Origin: Kitasatospora arboriphila
GTDB lineage: Bacteria; Actinomycetota; Actinomycetes; Mycobacteriales; Mycobacteriaceae
DNA length: 64,000 nucleotides
Assembly: GCF_000717275.1 (NCBI RefSeq)
Contig: NZ_JNYV01000002.1
Span: 1 to 64,000 of the forward strand
Direction: 5' to 3'
Under the pieces are notes generated by a model, which made no database searches, was not told where the DNA came from, and worked only from the letters and a program-made list of their open reading frames with translations. Position 1 is the first letter of the stretch, and each line of letters begins with the position of its first letter. This document shows positions 44,227 to 52,500 of this stretch, piece by piece. A program made the translations under genes and the position numbers.

Positions 44227-45012
44227 TCACTTGAATTGCGCTGTCACGGAGCCGATGCCGCTGAAGTCAGCCCGGAAGGTCGAGCTTGCATGCACGTCGA
44301 TCGCCCGGGTACACGAGCCGGGCAGGATGACGTGGCCGGCCTCGAGGCGTACCCCGAAGCCCGCGACCGTGCGTGCCAGCCACGCAACGGCCTTCGTCGG
44401 ATTCCCGAGAACCGCGCTCGCCTCGCCGCGAGCGATCTCCACGCCGTCCTCGAAGAGCGCCGCTGAAATACCTCCGATGTCGATGTCCGACGGCCGGACC
44501 CTCCCCGCACCGAGGATGACCCCCGCGGACGAAGCATTGTCAGCGATGGTGTCGACCAGACCGATCTTCCAATTCCTGATCCGTGAATCGATCAGCTCGA
44601 TACTCGGAACGATGTACTCGGTGGCAGCGAGCACGTCCTCTTCGGTGCAGCCCTCCCCAGGAAGGGTTTCGCCCAGCACGTAGCCGATCTCGACTTCGAT
44701 ACGGGGGTAGCAAAATTGCGCGGAGTCGATCGGGGCGTCCTCGGAATACACCATCGACGACAGGAGATGCCCGTAATCGGGCTCGTCGACACCCATCATC
44801 GCCTGCATCACCTCGGAAGACAGGCCGACCTTGTGGCCGTACACACTCTCCCCGGCAGCCAGCCGCCTACGGATGTTGATCAGCGCGATCTCGTACGCGT
44901 CGACCACATCGATCTGCTCGAACGTCGTACTGAGAGGATCGATCGGCGAGCGGTGTGCTTCGGCGTACCACAGGAGGTCGGCGGCCGACAAGCGTTCGTC
45001 ATCGATCAGCAT
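44227..45012 (-). CDS. hsaE: 2-hydroxypentadienoate-type hydratase
   Basis: A 261-residue member of the fumarylacetoacetase-like hydratase family: [25 protein letters not shown], the acidic metal site [10 protein letters not shown] and [11 protein letters not shown]. It adds water to 2-hydroxyhexa-2,4-dienoate, the ring-A fragment released by HsaD. The ATG at 45,012 overlaps the kstD stop by one base; the longer frame upstream only reads through kstD. Normal length. Confidence 0.91.
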   Translation of the reverse strand: MLIDDERLSAADLLWYAEAHRSPIDPLSTTFEQIDVVDAYEIALINIRRRLAAGESVYGHKVGLSSEVMQAMMGVDEPDYGHLLSSMVYSEDAPIDSAQFCYPRIEVEIGYVLGETLPGEGCTEEDVLAATEYIVPSIELIDSRIRNWKIGLVDTIADNASSAGVILGAGRVRPSDIDIGGISAALFEDGVEIARGEASAVLGNPTKAVAWLARTVAGFGVRLEAGHVILPGSCTRAIDVHASSTFRADFSGIGSVTAQFK

Positions 45013-46715
45013 CAGGCTGTGGCCGAATCGAGCGCTGCGTCCCGTTCGGTCGCCGAGACATGCCGGGCCGCGATGTAGCCGAACACCATCGACGGTCCGA
45101 TCGTCGCTCCTGCGCCCGCATATTCGTTGCCCATCACCGACGCCGACGTGTTGCCGGTGGCGTAGAGGCCGTCGATGACCGTTCCGTCCTCGCGCAGCAC
45201 CCGACTCTTTGCGTCGCACACCAAACCGCCCTTGGTGCCCAGGTCGCCTGCCTCACAACGGATTGCATAGAAGGGCCCCTTGACGATCTCGTCGAGGTTG
45301 GGGTTCTTCATCGTCGGATCTCCATAGTAACGGTCGTATGCGCTCTCGCCGCGACCGAAGTCCTCGTCCACACCTGAACGCGCGAAGCCGTTGAAACGGT
45401 TGATGGTCTCGACCAGCGTGTCGGCCGGCACACCGATCTCTTCGGCCAGCTCACCCAGCGTGTCGGCCTTGTGTACCACACCGGAGTCGTAGAACCCTTG
45501 AGGGAAGGGAACATTCGGAAGTACCTGCGCGAACGGGTACCGATTCTTGGCCTTGGTGTCCATGATGAACCATGCCGGGACATGCCCGCCCTCCAGCTGC
45601 TCGTGCACGAAGTTCACGTAGGGAGCCGACTCGTTGGTGAAACGCTTTCCGGCGCTGTTCACGATCACCGACGGTGGGATACACCGCTCAGAAACCAACG
45701 GGATGACCGCACCCATGGGATGAAGGACCGATGGCATCCACCACGCGTCGTCCATCAGGTCTACTGCCGCCCCGAGACGCTTTCCCGCAACGATCCCGTC
45801 GCCGACGTTCTCTCGGGCACCCGAACTGACGTCGGCCACACCGTGTCGGGGCAGGTACTGTGCCCTCATCTCTTTGTTGTGGTCGAAACCGCCTGTCGCC
45901 AACAACACGCCGCGGCGCGCACCGATACGAATGGTTGTGCCATCACGCTCGGCCACCACACCGATGACTGTTCCGCGGTCGTCGGTGATCAGTTCGGTCA
46001 TCGACGTCTTCAGCCACAAGGGGACGCCTGCGTCCTTGAGGACCATGCGCATCCGTGCGACCAGGGCACGGCCGCCGGTCGCCATGTGCCGGCGTCGGAT
46101 GACGTTTGAGGACACCCGCCACGCTGCGACCAGCGAGGCCCTGCGCCCCTTCCACGTTCTCTTGACCATGGCAAGGTCGTGGTAGTCCTTCGACGTGACC
46201 CATAGTCCCAGTGGGCCTTCCATGCTGTTCGGGCGCTGGAACTTCTCGTCTTCCTTCAGTGCGCGGGTGTCGAAGGGCTTGCACTCGATGGTGCGGCCCA
46301 GCGCGCTCCCACCTTCGAACTCGGGGTGATAGTCCGAGTACCCCTTGACCCAGTAGAGCTTCATGTGCGGGCTCTTGTCGAGCAGTTCCATGAGCGCGGG
46401 CCCGTTGTCGACAAAAGCGTCGAGTCGATCCGCGGGCACCTTGCCCTCGGTGATGACGTCGAGGTAGCGACGGATGGAACTCCGTTTGTCCACCACGCCT
46501 TTCGCTCGCAGTGTGGGTGCGTTGGGAATCCAGATGCCGCCGCCGGAAATGGCGGTGGACCCACCGTAGGTGGCGCCCTTGTCGATGATGAGCGTGTCGA
46601 GTCCACTGTGCGCGGCGGTGATCCCGGCAGCCATGCCACCGCCGCCGCTCCCCACGATCAGGAAGTCGACGACTGTCTCGAACTGTCGGGTGTCGAACCG
46701 GTTGTTGTCGGCCAT
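45012..46715 (-). CDS. kstD: 3-ketosteroid delta-1-dehydrogenase (KstD, paralogue B)
   Basis: A 567-residue flavoprotein. FAD binding is shown by VDFLIVGSGGGGMAAGITAA and YGGSTAISGGGIWIP. The active-site segment is WVKGYSDYHPEFEGG, and the C-terminus has GLYATGNTSASVMGNEYAGAGATIGP, all typical of KstD. It introduces the delta-1 double bond in ring A, the step that together with 9-hydroxylation opens ring B. The start at 46,715 is two bases after the hsaD stop. It is the second gene in the meta-cleavage operon. A divergent paralogue lies at 35,059. Confidence 0.9.
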   Translation of the reverse strand: MADNNRFDTRQFETVVDFLIVGSGGGGMAAGITAAHSGLDTLIIDKGATYGGSTAISGGGIWIPNAPTLRAKGVVDKRSSIRRYLDVITEGKVPADRLDAFVDNGPALMELLDKSPHMKLYWVKGYSDYHPEFEGGSALGRTIECKPFDTRALKEDEKFQRPNSMEGPLGLWVTSKDYHDLAMVKRTWKGRRASLVAAWRVSSNVIRRRHMATGGRALVARMRMVLKDAGVPLWLKTSMTELITDDRGTVIGVVAERDGTTIRIGARRGVLLATGGFDHNKEMRAQYLPRHGVADVSSGARENVGDGIVAGKRLGAAVDLMDDAWWMPSVLHPMGAVIPLVSERCIPPSVIVNSAGKRFTNESAPYVNFVHEQLEGGHVPAWFIMDTKAKNRYPFAQVLPNVPFPQGFYDSGVVHKADTLGELAEEIGVPADTLVETINRFNGFARSGVDEDFGRGESAYDRYYGDPTMKNPNLDEIVKGPFYAIRCEAGDLGTKGGLVCDAKSRVLREDGTVIDGLYATGNTSASVMGNEYAGAGATIGPSMVFGYIAARHVSATERDAALDSATA

Positions 46716-46717
46716 GT

Positions 46718-47587
46718 CTACGTCCTGTCCTTGCGGGTGAGAAAGGCAAGCACTGCCGAGACCCAGGCGTCGCGGGCCTCGATCATCGTCCAGTGCCCGC
46801 ACTTGGGGAATACGTGGAGTTCGCTGTTCGGGATGTCTCGCATCGGCAGGATCGCCATGTCGACCGGGCTCACCCGGTCGTCGCGCCCCCAGGTCAGCAG
46901 CGTCGGGGCTTTGACCTTGCCGAGCTGCGACCAATACGGCGGCGTGTCTGAGCGCGCCGCCGCGACCATGGTGGCGGCAAAGGCCTTGCTGCTGTACATC
47001 CGTCGAGCGATCTCGAGGGTTGTCGGCTCGGTTGCCAGCTCCCAGCGCTCGTCGATCAGTTCAGGGGTGATCACAGCCGGGTCATAGACCATCGACCGGA
47101 GCCAGCGGACCAACCCTTCCCGGGTGGGGTTGTCGGTGAACTCCATCAGGAGCTTGATTCCCTCGCTGGGCCCCGGAGAGAAGGTGGCCTTGCCCATTCC
47201 GCCGATGGTGACCAACTTGTCGACTCTGCTGGGGTCATCGATCGCGACCTTGGTGGCGACGATCCCGCCCATCGAGTTCCCGATCATGTGCGCGGTATCG
47301 ATCTCGAGACCATCGAGAAAGAGTCCGACGGCGGACTGCGCCATCGACATCGGGTGGCCGTCACCAGGATCACTGACCCCGAAACCAGGGAATTCGAGTA
47401 TCAGGCAACGGAAATGCTCGGCCAGTTCGGGAAGCACTCCCCGATAGTTCCTCCACCCGGTCACCCCGGGACCGGAACCGTGGAGCAGCAGCAGTGGTGG
47501 GCCCTCGCCTGCCTCATGGAACCGGAGCATCCCGAGATCGGTGTTCAACTCCCGCAGACTGCGCTCGTAGCTCACGTCTGTCCTCAT
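46718..47587 (-). CDS. hsaD: 4,9-DSHA C-C hydrolase
   Basis: A 289-residue meta-cleavage-product hydrolase. The oxyanion region is LLLLHGSGPGVTGW, the nucleophile is Ser105 in GNSMGG, the acid is in TWGRDDRVSP and the base is His265 in KCGHWTMIE. It splits the ring-opened secosteroid into the C/D-ring acid and hydroxyhexadienoate. The ATG at 47,587 matches the usual N-terminus; the upstream ATG adds ten unlikely residues. First gene of the meta-cleavage operon, with an island operator 38 bp upstream. Confidence 0.92.
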   Translation of the reverse strand: MRTDVSYERSLRELNTDLGMLRFHEAGEGPPLLLLHGSGPGVTGWRNYRGVLPELAEHFRCLILEFPGFGVSDPGDGHPMSMAQSAVGLFLDGLEIDTAHMIGNSMGGIVATKVAIDDPSRVDKLVTIGGMGKATFSPGPSEGIKLLMEFTDNPTREGLVRWLRSMVYDPAVITPELIDERWELATEPTTLEIARRMYSSKAFAATMVAAARSDTPPYWSQLGKVKAPTLLTWGRDDRVSPVDMAILPMRDIPNSELHVFPKCGHWTMIEARDAWVSAVLAFLTRKDRT

Positions 47588-47625
47588 GGCCCGAACGTTG
47601 CCAGCCCGGCGCCTCATCCACAGCC

Positions 47626-47647
47626 AAGGTCTCGTTGAGCGAGATCC
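47626..47647. promoter_or_regulatory. Island operator motif, site D1
   Basis: AGGTCTCGTTGAGCGAGATC lies 38 bp before hsaD on the minus strand. Both halves of the dyad are recognisable. It is one of two copies in the hsaD-hsaB divergent promoter region. Confidence 0.62.
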
Positions 47648-47675
47648 CCAGCACGCCAGGGCCGGCCGGCCTCTG

Positions 47676-47697
47676 GCGCTTCCGCTGAGCGAGACCT
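47676..47697. promoter_or_regulatory. Island operator motif, site D2
   Basis: CGCTGAGCGAGACCT carries the right half of the motif; the left half is degenerate. It lies 73 bp before hsaB on the plus strand, a spacing shared with sites B, C and E relative to their plus-strand genes. Confidence 0.52.
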
Positions 47698-47770
47698 CGT
47701 ACGGCTGCCGAGGCCGGCCGCCATAGCCTCACCTCATCATCGACCGCACAACAGAACCGGAGGTGTTCGG

Positions 47771-48274
47771 ATGTCGATCGAAACGATGTCGCAGACCGAC
47801 ATGCGAAAGGCACTGGGTCAGTTCGCAAGCGGAGTCACCGTGGTCGCCGGTATGGACGACGAGGGACCCATCGGTTTCGCCTGCCAGTCCTTCGCCTCGG
47901 TGTCACTTGATCCTCCCCTGATCCTGTTCTGCGCCGACCACCGCGGGCGGTCTTGGCCCCGTATCCGGAACACGGGCCGGTTCAGCATCAACGTGCTGCA
48001 CGAGAACCAAACCGATCTGTGTTCCCGATTCGGATCGAGCAACGGGCGCAAGTACGAGGGACTCGACTGGGATCTGAGCAAGTGGGCGACGCCGTCGCTC
48101 CCAGGTGTGCTCATGCGGGTACATGCCGAGATCCACGATGTGCACACCGCAGGCGATCACGACGTGGTGATCGGCCGAATCCTCGCGTTGGAGTCGGTCA
48201 CCGAAGAGCGTCCGATGATCTTCTTCCGCGGCGGATTCGGCCTCGACGCGGCTTCAAAGCTTCTGCGTGCCTGA
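47771..48274 (+). CDS. hsaB: Flavin reductase component of 3-HSA hydroxylase
   Basis: A 167-residue flavin reductase-like (HpaC/DIM6) protein: LGQFASGVTVVAGMDDEG, GFACQSFASVSLDPPLILFC, FSINVLHENQ and the C-terminal FFRGGFG. It reduces FMN with NADH and supplies it to HsaA and probably to the HsaA paralogue. The ATG follows GGAGG. It is divergent from the hsaD operon and converges on the IclR gene 34 bp downstream. Confidence 0.9.
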   Translation: MSIETMSQTDMRKALGQFASGVTVVAGMDDEGPIGFACQSFASVSLDPPLILFCADHRGRSWPRIRNTGRFSINVLHENQTDLCSRFGSSNGRKYEGLDWDLSKWATPSLPGVLMRVHAEIHDVHTAGDHDVVIGRILALESVTEERPMIFFRGGFGLDAASKLLRA

Positions 48275-48308
48275 AGCATCGACTGGTTCATCGCGCGTGG
48301 CGAATCGA

Positions 48309-49202
48309 CTACAGCCACTGCCCCGACTGAACGGCGAGCAGTCGGTCCAAGGCCTCTGCCGACCAGGTGTTGTCCGGCATCGGAGGGGTTTTGCGCCCCC
48401 GGCGAGTGGTACCGGCCTCGGGATACAGGGTGCGCGTGACCTCCCGGACCGCCCGCACGACCAGGGGGGCAACCCGTTTGAGCTGAGCGGTCCGTGCGTC
48501 TCCGCAGAGCGAGATCGCCGCAACCGGGCCGTCGTATCCGCGGACCGCCACTCCGACACACGCAGCGCCGCGCACGGACTCACCGCGTTCGAATGCCAAT
48601 CCGCTGCGCTGTCGGATGCGGTTGAGTTCCTGATGGAGGGTCGGCAGATCAGGGATCGTGTGGTCGGTGCACCGATTCAGCCGCTGCTGATAGATCGCGT
48701 CGACGCGCTCCGGATCGAGCCAGGCGAGCATCGACTTTCCGCCGGCGGTGGAATACGCCGGCCCGCGTCCACCAACTCGTGACGGCAGCGATGCCGCGAA
48801 CCGTCCACCGACCTTGTCGAGGTAGATGCTCTCGCCCCCGTCGAGGACCGACAGATGGACCACCATGCCGGTCTGCATATGCAGGTCGTGCAACAGAGGC
48901 GCGGCAGCCGCACGCACCTGTGCATGACCACCGTCCCCTCCGCCAAGACCCATCGACCGCCGGCCGAGTCGATAGCCGAACGAGGCGTGTTCCACCCAGT
49001 TCAACCGGACCAGTTGGTCGAGGATGCGGTGCACCGTCGACCGCGGCAGCTGCGTGCGCCCGGCCACTTCTTCGAGAGTCAACCGCGACGCCGGGCCGCC
49101 GAATGAATCGAGGATGAGCGTCATTCGTTCGAGCATCGAGGGCGGCAGATCCCGCTTACCGGCAGAGCGGGGGTGTGCAGCACCGGAATCAATGACCGTC
49201 AT
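48309..49202 (-). CDS. IclR-family transcriptional regulator
   Basis: A 297-residue protein. The winged-helix domain (about 20-85) contains LTLEEVAGRTQLPRSTVHRIL and the effector domain (about 95-255) contains YLDKVGGR, YSTAGGKSMLAWL and GVAVRGYDGPVAAISLCG. A C-terminal tail of about 40 residues (RRGRKTPPMPDNTWSAEALD and beyond) is unusual for IclR. It sits inside the steroid island, is divergent from the NTF2-like gene, and has an island operator in its own promoter. It is the best candidate to bind the GTCYC-n7-GRGACC sites; the effector is unknown. Confidence 0.87.
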   Translation of the reverse strand: MTVIDSGAAHPRSAGKRDLPPSMLERMTLILDSFGGPASRLTLEEVAGRTQLPRSTVHRILDQLVRLNWVEHASFGYRLGRRSMGLGGGDGGHAQVRAAAAPLLHDLHMQTGMVVHLSVLDGGESIYLDKVGGRFAASLPSRVGGRGPAYSTAGGKSMLAWLDPERVDAIYQQRLNRCTDHTIPDLPTLHQELNRIRQRSGLAFERGESVRGAACVGVAVRGYDGPVAAISLCGDARTAQLKRVAPLVVRAVREVTRTLYPEAGTTRRGRKTPPMPDNTWSAEALDRLLAVQSGQWL

Positions 49203-49271
49203 CGAGCCTCCCTAACCTGGTCGAATCCGAGATCCAGGACAAAACTGAAATGAATTCTTGTAATACTAACA

Positions 49272-49293
49272 GCAGTCCCGGTGACTGGGAAGC
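49272..49293. promoter_or_regulatory. Island operator motif, site E
   Basis: CAGTCCCGGTGACTGGGA holds the motif core between the IclR gene (69 bp away, minus) and the NTF2-like gene (73 bp away, plus). An AT-rich stretch at 49,249-49,270 beside it may hold the promoters. Its presence here fits autoregulation by IclR. Confidence 0.55.
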
Positions 49294-49366
49294 GCGTCGC
49301 AGCAGCCGCTGTCGACGGCGCTATGAATCCCCGCTCTCTCCGGCCAACAAAACGAAAGGCTGATCC

Positions 49367-49861
49367 ATGACTGATACCACCCCTGACGTGGCTCTTCTCC
49401 TCCACACACTCACCGAGCGCGTCACCCTGCTCGAGGACAAACTAGCGATCACCGAGTTGATGACGGCCTACGGCCCGGCCGTCGACAGCGGTTCGGCCGA
49501 GGCCGTGGCCCACCTGTGGACCGAAGATGGCGTCTACGACGTGGACACCGGTGTCATGCGCGGACATGCCGAGATCACGGCGATGGTGAGATCGCAGGCT
49601 CACCAGGCGTGGATCGACGGCGGCTGCGGGCACGTATTGGAGCCGGGTCACATCATCGTGGATGGCGACACAGCGGTCGCAACATGCAAGTCGCAGTTGA
49701 TCATTCGCGAAGATGACCACTTCACGGTCCTGCGGGTGACCGCGACCCGCTGGGAGCTGCAGAAGATCGACGGCACGTGGAAGGTGACATACCGGACCGG
49801 GCGTCTGCTCGACGGCCGCCCAGACGCACGCGCACTGCTGGCCGAGGGTGTCCGGGGCTGA
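49367..49861 (+). CDS. SnoaL/NTF2-fold protein, possible steroid dehydratase (BaiE-like)
   Basis: A 164-residue SnoaL-like protein. The helical start LEDKLAITELMTAYGPAVDSG gives Tyr35 and Asp40 with the same spacing as Tyr30 and Asp35 of BaiE, the bile acid 7-alpha-dehydratase. His89 in CGHVLEPGHIIVDG lines up with BaiE His83. The BaiE Asp106 equivalent is not evident. NTF2-fold enzymes also include isomerases and cyclases, so dehydratase action is a hypothesis. It is divergent from iclR with an island operator between, so it belongs to the steroid regulon. Confidence 0.75.
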   Translation: MTDTTPDVALLLHTLTERVTLLEDKLAITELMTAYGPAVDSGSAEAVAHLWTEDGVYDVDTGVMRGHAEITAMVRSQAHQAWIDGGCGHVLEPGHIIVDGDTAVATCKSQLIIREDDHFTVLRVTATRWELQKIDGTWKVTYRTGRLLDGRPDARALLAEGVRG

Positions 49862-49889
49862 GGTCGCACGTCGACCACTTGCGTCGAAA

Positions 49890-49905
49890 CTAGAATGAAT
49901 ACTAG
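49890..49905. promoter_or_regulatory. KstR-like operator, copy 2
   Basis: CTAGAATGAATACTAG is a near-copy of the palindrome at 34,185-34,200, differing at two positions, and is extended by AAA/TTT on each side to AAACTAG-n8-CTAGTTT. It lies 36 bp before the chsB1-like gene. The KstR-like TetR regulator is the likely binder. Confidence 0.68.
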
Positions 49906-49941
49906 TTTCCTTGCAGTAGCCAACGAACTGAGGAGCTCAAC

Positions 49942-50877
49942 ATGGTGGACACACTCGATCTGGCCGGCCGCGTCGCCGTGGTCACGGGCGCGGGCGCAGG
50001 TCTCGGGCGCGCGGAAGCCCTGGCGCTGGCCGAGGCGGGCGCCGCCGTGGTCGTCAACGACATGGGTGACAACGCGCATCTGGTGGTCGAGGAGATCACG
50101 TCCGCCGGTGGTCGAGCTGTCGCGCTGACCGGTGACGTCTCGGACTGGTCGATGGGCGAGCGCCTTGTCCAGGAGGCGGTCACCCGATTCGGGTCGTTCG
50201 ACATCCTGGTCAACAACGCCGGGATTCTCAGGGACAAGATGATCTTCAATCTGACCGAATCCGATTGGGACGACGTGATCCGAGTGCACCTCAAAGGCCA
50301 CGCCGCCACCTCGCGTGCCGCCGCCGTCCATTGGCGCGAAGCTAGCAAGAACGCCGGTCAACCGGTGTTCGGGCGTGTCATCAACACGTCGTCAGAAGCA
50401 TTTCTGTTCGGCTCGGCCGGCCAGCCGAACTACTCGGCGGCAAAGGCGGGCATCACCGCGCTGACACTCTCGACCGCACAGGGTTTGTCCCGCTACGGGG
50501 TGCGCGCCAACGCCATCTGCCCCCGGGCACGCACCGCAATGACCGCTGATGCCTTCGGCGAGAACGATGGTGCCGCCGACAGCGATCCGCTCGCGCCGGA
50601 GCGCGTAGCCACCCTCGTGCGCTATCTCGCCTCCCCCGCATCCGACGAGATCAATGGTCAGGTGTTTGTCGTGTACGGCAAGATGGTTGCGCTCATGCAC
50701 GCCCCTGAGGTGGAGAACCGTTTCGACGCAGTCGGTTCCGCCTTCTCGGCCGAGGAGCTCGCGGGCAGGCTGACCCCGTACTTCTCCGGCCGTGGAGAGT
50801 ACGAGACATACGCCGCCTACGGAGTGGCCGAACTGGAGAAGCCCGCCCTGGCCACCAACGAAGGCGCTCTGCAGTGA
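49942..50877 (+). CDS. Steroid side-chain 3-hydroxyacyl-CoA dehydrogenase (ChsB1/Hsd4A-like SDR)
   Basis: A 311-residue SDR of the HSD17B4-like branch: VTGAGAGLGRAEALALAEAGAAV, VVNDMGDNAH, NNAGILRDKMIFNLTESDWD, catalytic YSAAK, and a C-terminal extension of about 65 residues after GQVFVVYGKMV. Length and motifs match Rv3502c (ChsB1, 317 residues), which oxidises the 22-hydroxyacyl-CoA of the steroid side chain. The ribosome-binding site GAGGAG precedes the ATG. The KstR-like palindrome 36 bp upstream links it to the thiolase/fadE34 operon. Confidence 0.86.
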   Translation: MVDTLDLAGRVAVVTGAGAGLGRAEALALAEAGAAVVVNDMGDNAHLVVEEITSAGGRAVALTGDVSDWSMGERLVQEAVTRFGSFDILVNNAGILRDKMIFNLTESDWDDVIRVHLKGHAATSRAAAVHWREASKNAGQPVFGRVINTSSEAFLFGSAGQPNYSAAKAGITALTLSTAQGLSRYGVRANAICPRARTAMTADAFGENDGAADSDPLAPERVATLVRYLASPASDEINGQVFVVYGKMVALMHAPEVENRFDAVGSAFSAEELAGRLTPYFSGRGEYETYAAYGVAELEKPALATNEGALQ

Positions 50878-50892
50878 CCTCTGACCCTGCCT

Positions 50893-50909
50893 GCCCGCCC
50901 CGGGCGGGC
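50893..50909. terminator. Compact GC hairpin between convergent genes
   Basis: GCCCGCCC at 50,893-50,900 and GGGCGGGC at 50,902-50,909 form a tight hairpin 15 bp after the chsB1-like stop and 15 bp beyond the end of the convergent lipase gene. Confidence 0.6.
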
Positions 50910-50923
50910 GGCATGGTTGTCGG

Positions 50924-52137
50924 TCAGCAGCCGTCGGCTGCCGGTGCCCCGGTTTCCACCGCCGAGACGAAAGACTGGATGTCACCCAACGAGGCGCCGA
51001 TGGTCTGGCGGTGGTCGGCGCCCTCGTACAGTCGGTAGTCGATCTGGTTGCCTCGAGCACACAGGGTGTCGACCAGGACATCGGTGCCGGATTTCGGCAC
51101 CACCGCGTCGGTGGAGCTTTGAGCGATCATCGTCGGCACAACCACTTTCACCGCCGCGGGCTCTTGCTTCGTCATGTAGTCCGTCAACGGACCGAGGTCG
51201 GCATCGGCCCGGAACACCTGGCCGTCCACCACCGGTGGCACGCGGCGGATGTCGTCCAGGCATCCGGTCCTGGCGGAGTCGAGGAGCGGACGAGCCTGAT
51301 CGGTCAGCAGGTCCTCGGGACGAATCGACGGATCGGCTGCTTGTGCACCGAGGAGTATCAGCGGGAGAAATGACTGCGCTGCAGCGATCCCGGGCACACC
51401 CGATTTGAAGTACTCCGGCAGCGATCGAGTCCACTCCCGGGCGCGATGGCCGCGGCAGCTCGCAGATCGAGCTCCGGTGCACGTTCGGGAGCGTCTGCGG
51501 CGGCGAACAATGCGGCCTGGCCGCCCTGACTGTGGCCGACTGCGTACCAGTCTGTCCCGATCGACTGGTCGAGGTCACGTGCTGCCCGCACGATGTCGGT
51601 GAGCGCGTTCACCTCCGAGTCGGCGTTGACATAGGGATGGACCCCCGGAGTACCCAGACCTTCGTAGTCGGTGCGAACCACGGCAAAGCCCTTGCTCAGC
51701 CAATCATTCAATGCGGCATCGACTTCGGTGAGATACGCCTGGGTGGGACCGCCTTCGAAAGCCGCGGACGGTGCGCACGCATCTGCCACGCCGGTGGTTC
51801 CGTGCGCCCAGCTGATCACCGGGTAACCCCCGGCCGGGGCCGGAGTTCTCGGTACCGCAACCGTTCCGGACACCACGATGGCGTTCCCGCTCGCGTCTTC
51901 GGACGAGTACGTGATCAACTTGGTCTGGGCCGCATCTCGGAGAGCAACCGGTCCGTCGACGACAGCCGCGGACAGCACTCGGCCTGCTTTCACCGGCGCC
52001 GTATCGCCTTTCGAACCATCGTCTGTGCCGGACGAGCAGGAGACCACTGCCGAAGTGATCACTGCAGCGGCGGCCAGCGCCGACCATCGGACGGGTACGG
52101 ACTTCCGGCGATGCAGTGCGGCAACGATTTCGGTCAT
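50924..52137 (-). pseudogene. Secreted LIP-family lipase gene with one-base frameshift
   Basis: The 5' part, from the ATG at 52,137 behind AAAGAGG, encodes a lipoprotein signal (SAVVSCSS), YPVISWAHGTTGVADACAPS and the nucleophile YAVGHSQGGQAALFA, as in the LIP family of secreted lipases. After AAIAPGSGLDR the frame turns to nonsense and stops. One base over, starting near 51,419-51,427, the frame continues LPEYFKSGVPGIAAAQSFLPLILLGAQAADP through to PTMIAQSSTDAVVP and GADHRQTIGASLGDIQSFV. A single missing base splits the gene. An island operator lies 55 bp upstream, so it was part of the regulon, perhaps acting on a steroid ester. Confidence 0.85.
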
Positions 52138-52192
52138 ATCTGCGCCTCTTTTCATGCAGGCACTGTGACAGCGCCCACCCTTCGGGATCAGA

Positions 52193-52214
52193 ACAGTCCC
52201 GGTGAGCGAGACCT
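52193..52214. promoter_or_regulatory. Island operator motif, site F
   Basis: CAGTCCCGGTGAGCGAGACC is close to the motif consensus and lies 55 bp before the frameshifted lipase gene on the minus strand. Confidence 0.65.
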
Positions 52215-52315
52215 GCCTGTCCATCGGACGTACCCGCATCACACATCGCCCGGCTCATCGGGTCGTCTGTGTCGTCAGAGGATCCGGCGCCACAGGTCGG
52301 GGCGCCGAGGAACAT

Positions 52316-52337
52316 CCGATTCCGGCCAGTGGGACTT
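52316..52337. promoter_or_regulatory. Weaker island operator motif, site G
   Basis: TTCCGGCCAGTGGGACTT keeps 12 of 15 core positions of site B. It lies 163 bp before the MFS gene on the plus strand. With site F it would make a paired arrangement like D1/D2, but it is the weakest copy. Confidence 0.35.
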
Positions 52338-52500
52338 AGCAGTTTGTGTGCGCTGCGTCACTGTAGCTTTTGGCTCACCGCGGCGGAGGCAGCCCGTCCT
52401 CGCCCGATCGAATCCACATGTACTGCGCCACAGACCTATACGCCGCAGTCGGCGACAGCCGCGTTCGTCACACATCACCACGTCTACCTGGAGGACATCC

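Noticed and set aside
51532..52500. Upstream in-frame extension of the MFS gene
   Set aside because: It overlaps the lipase gene antisense and lacks membrane-protein character; the ATG at 52,501 has a GGAGG site and begins a normal MFS protein.
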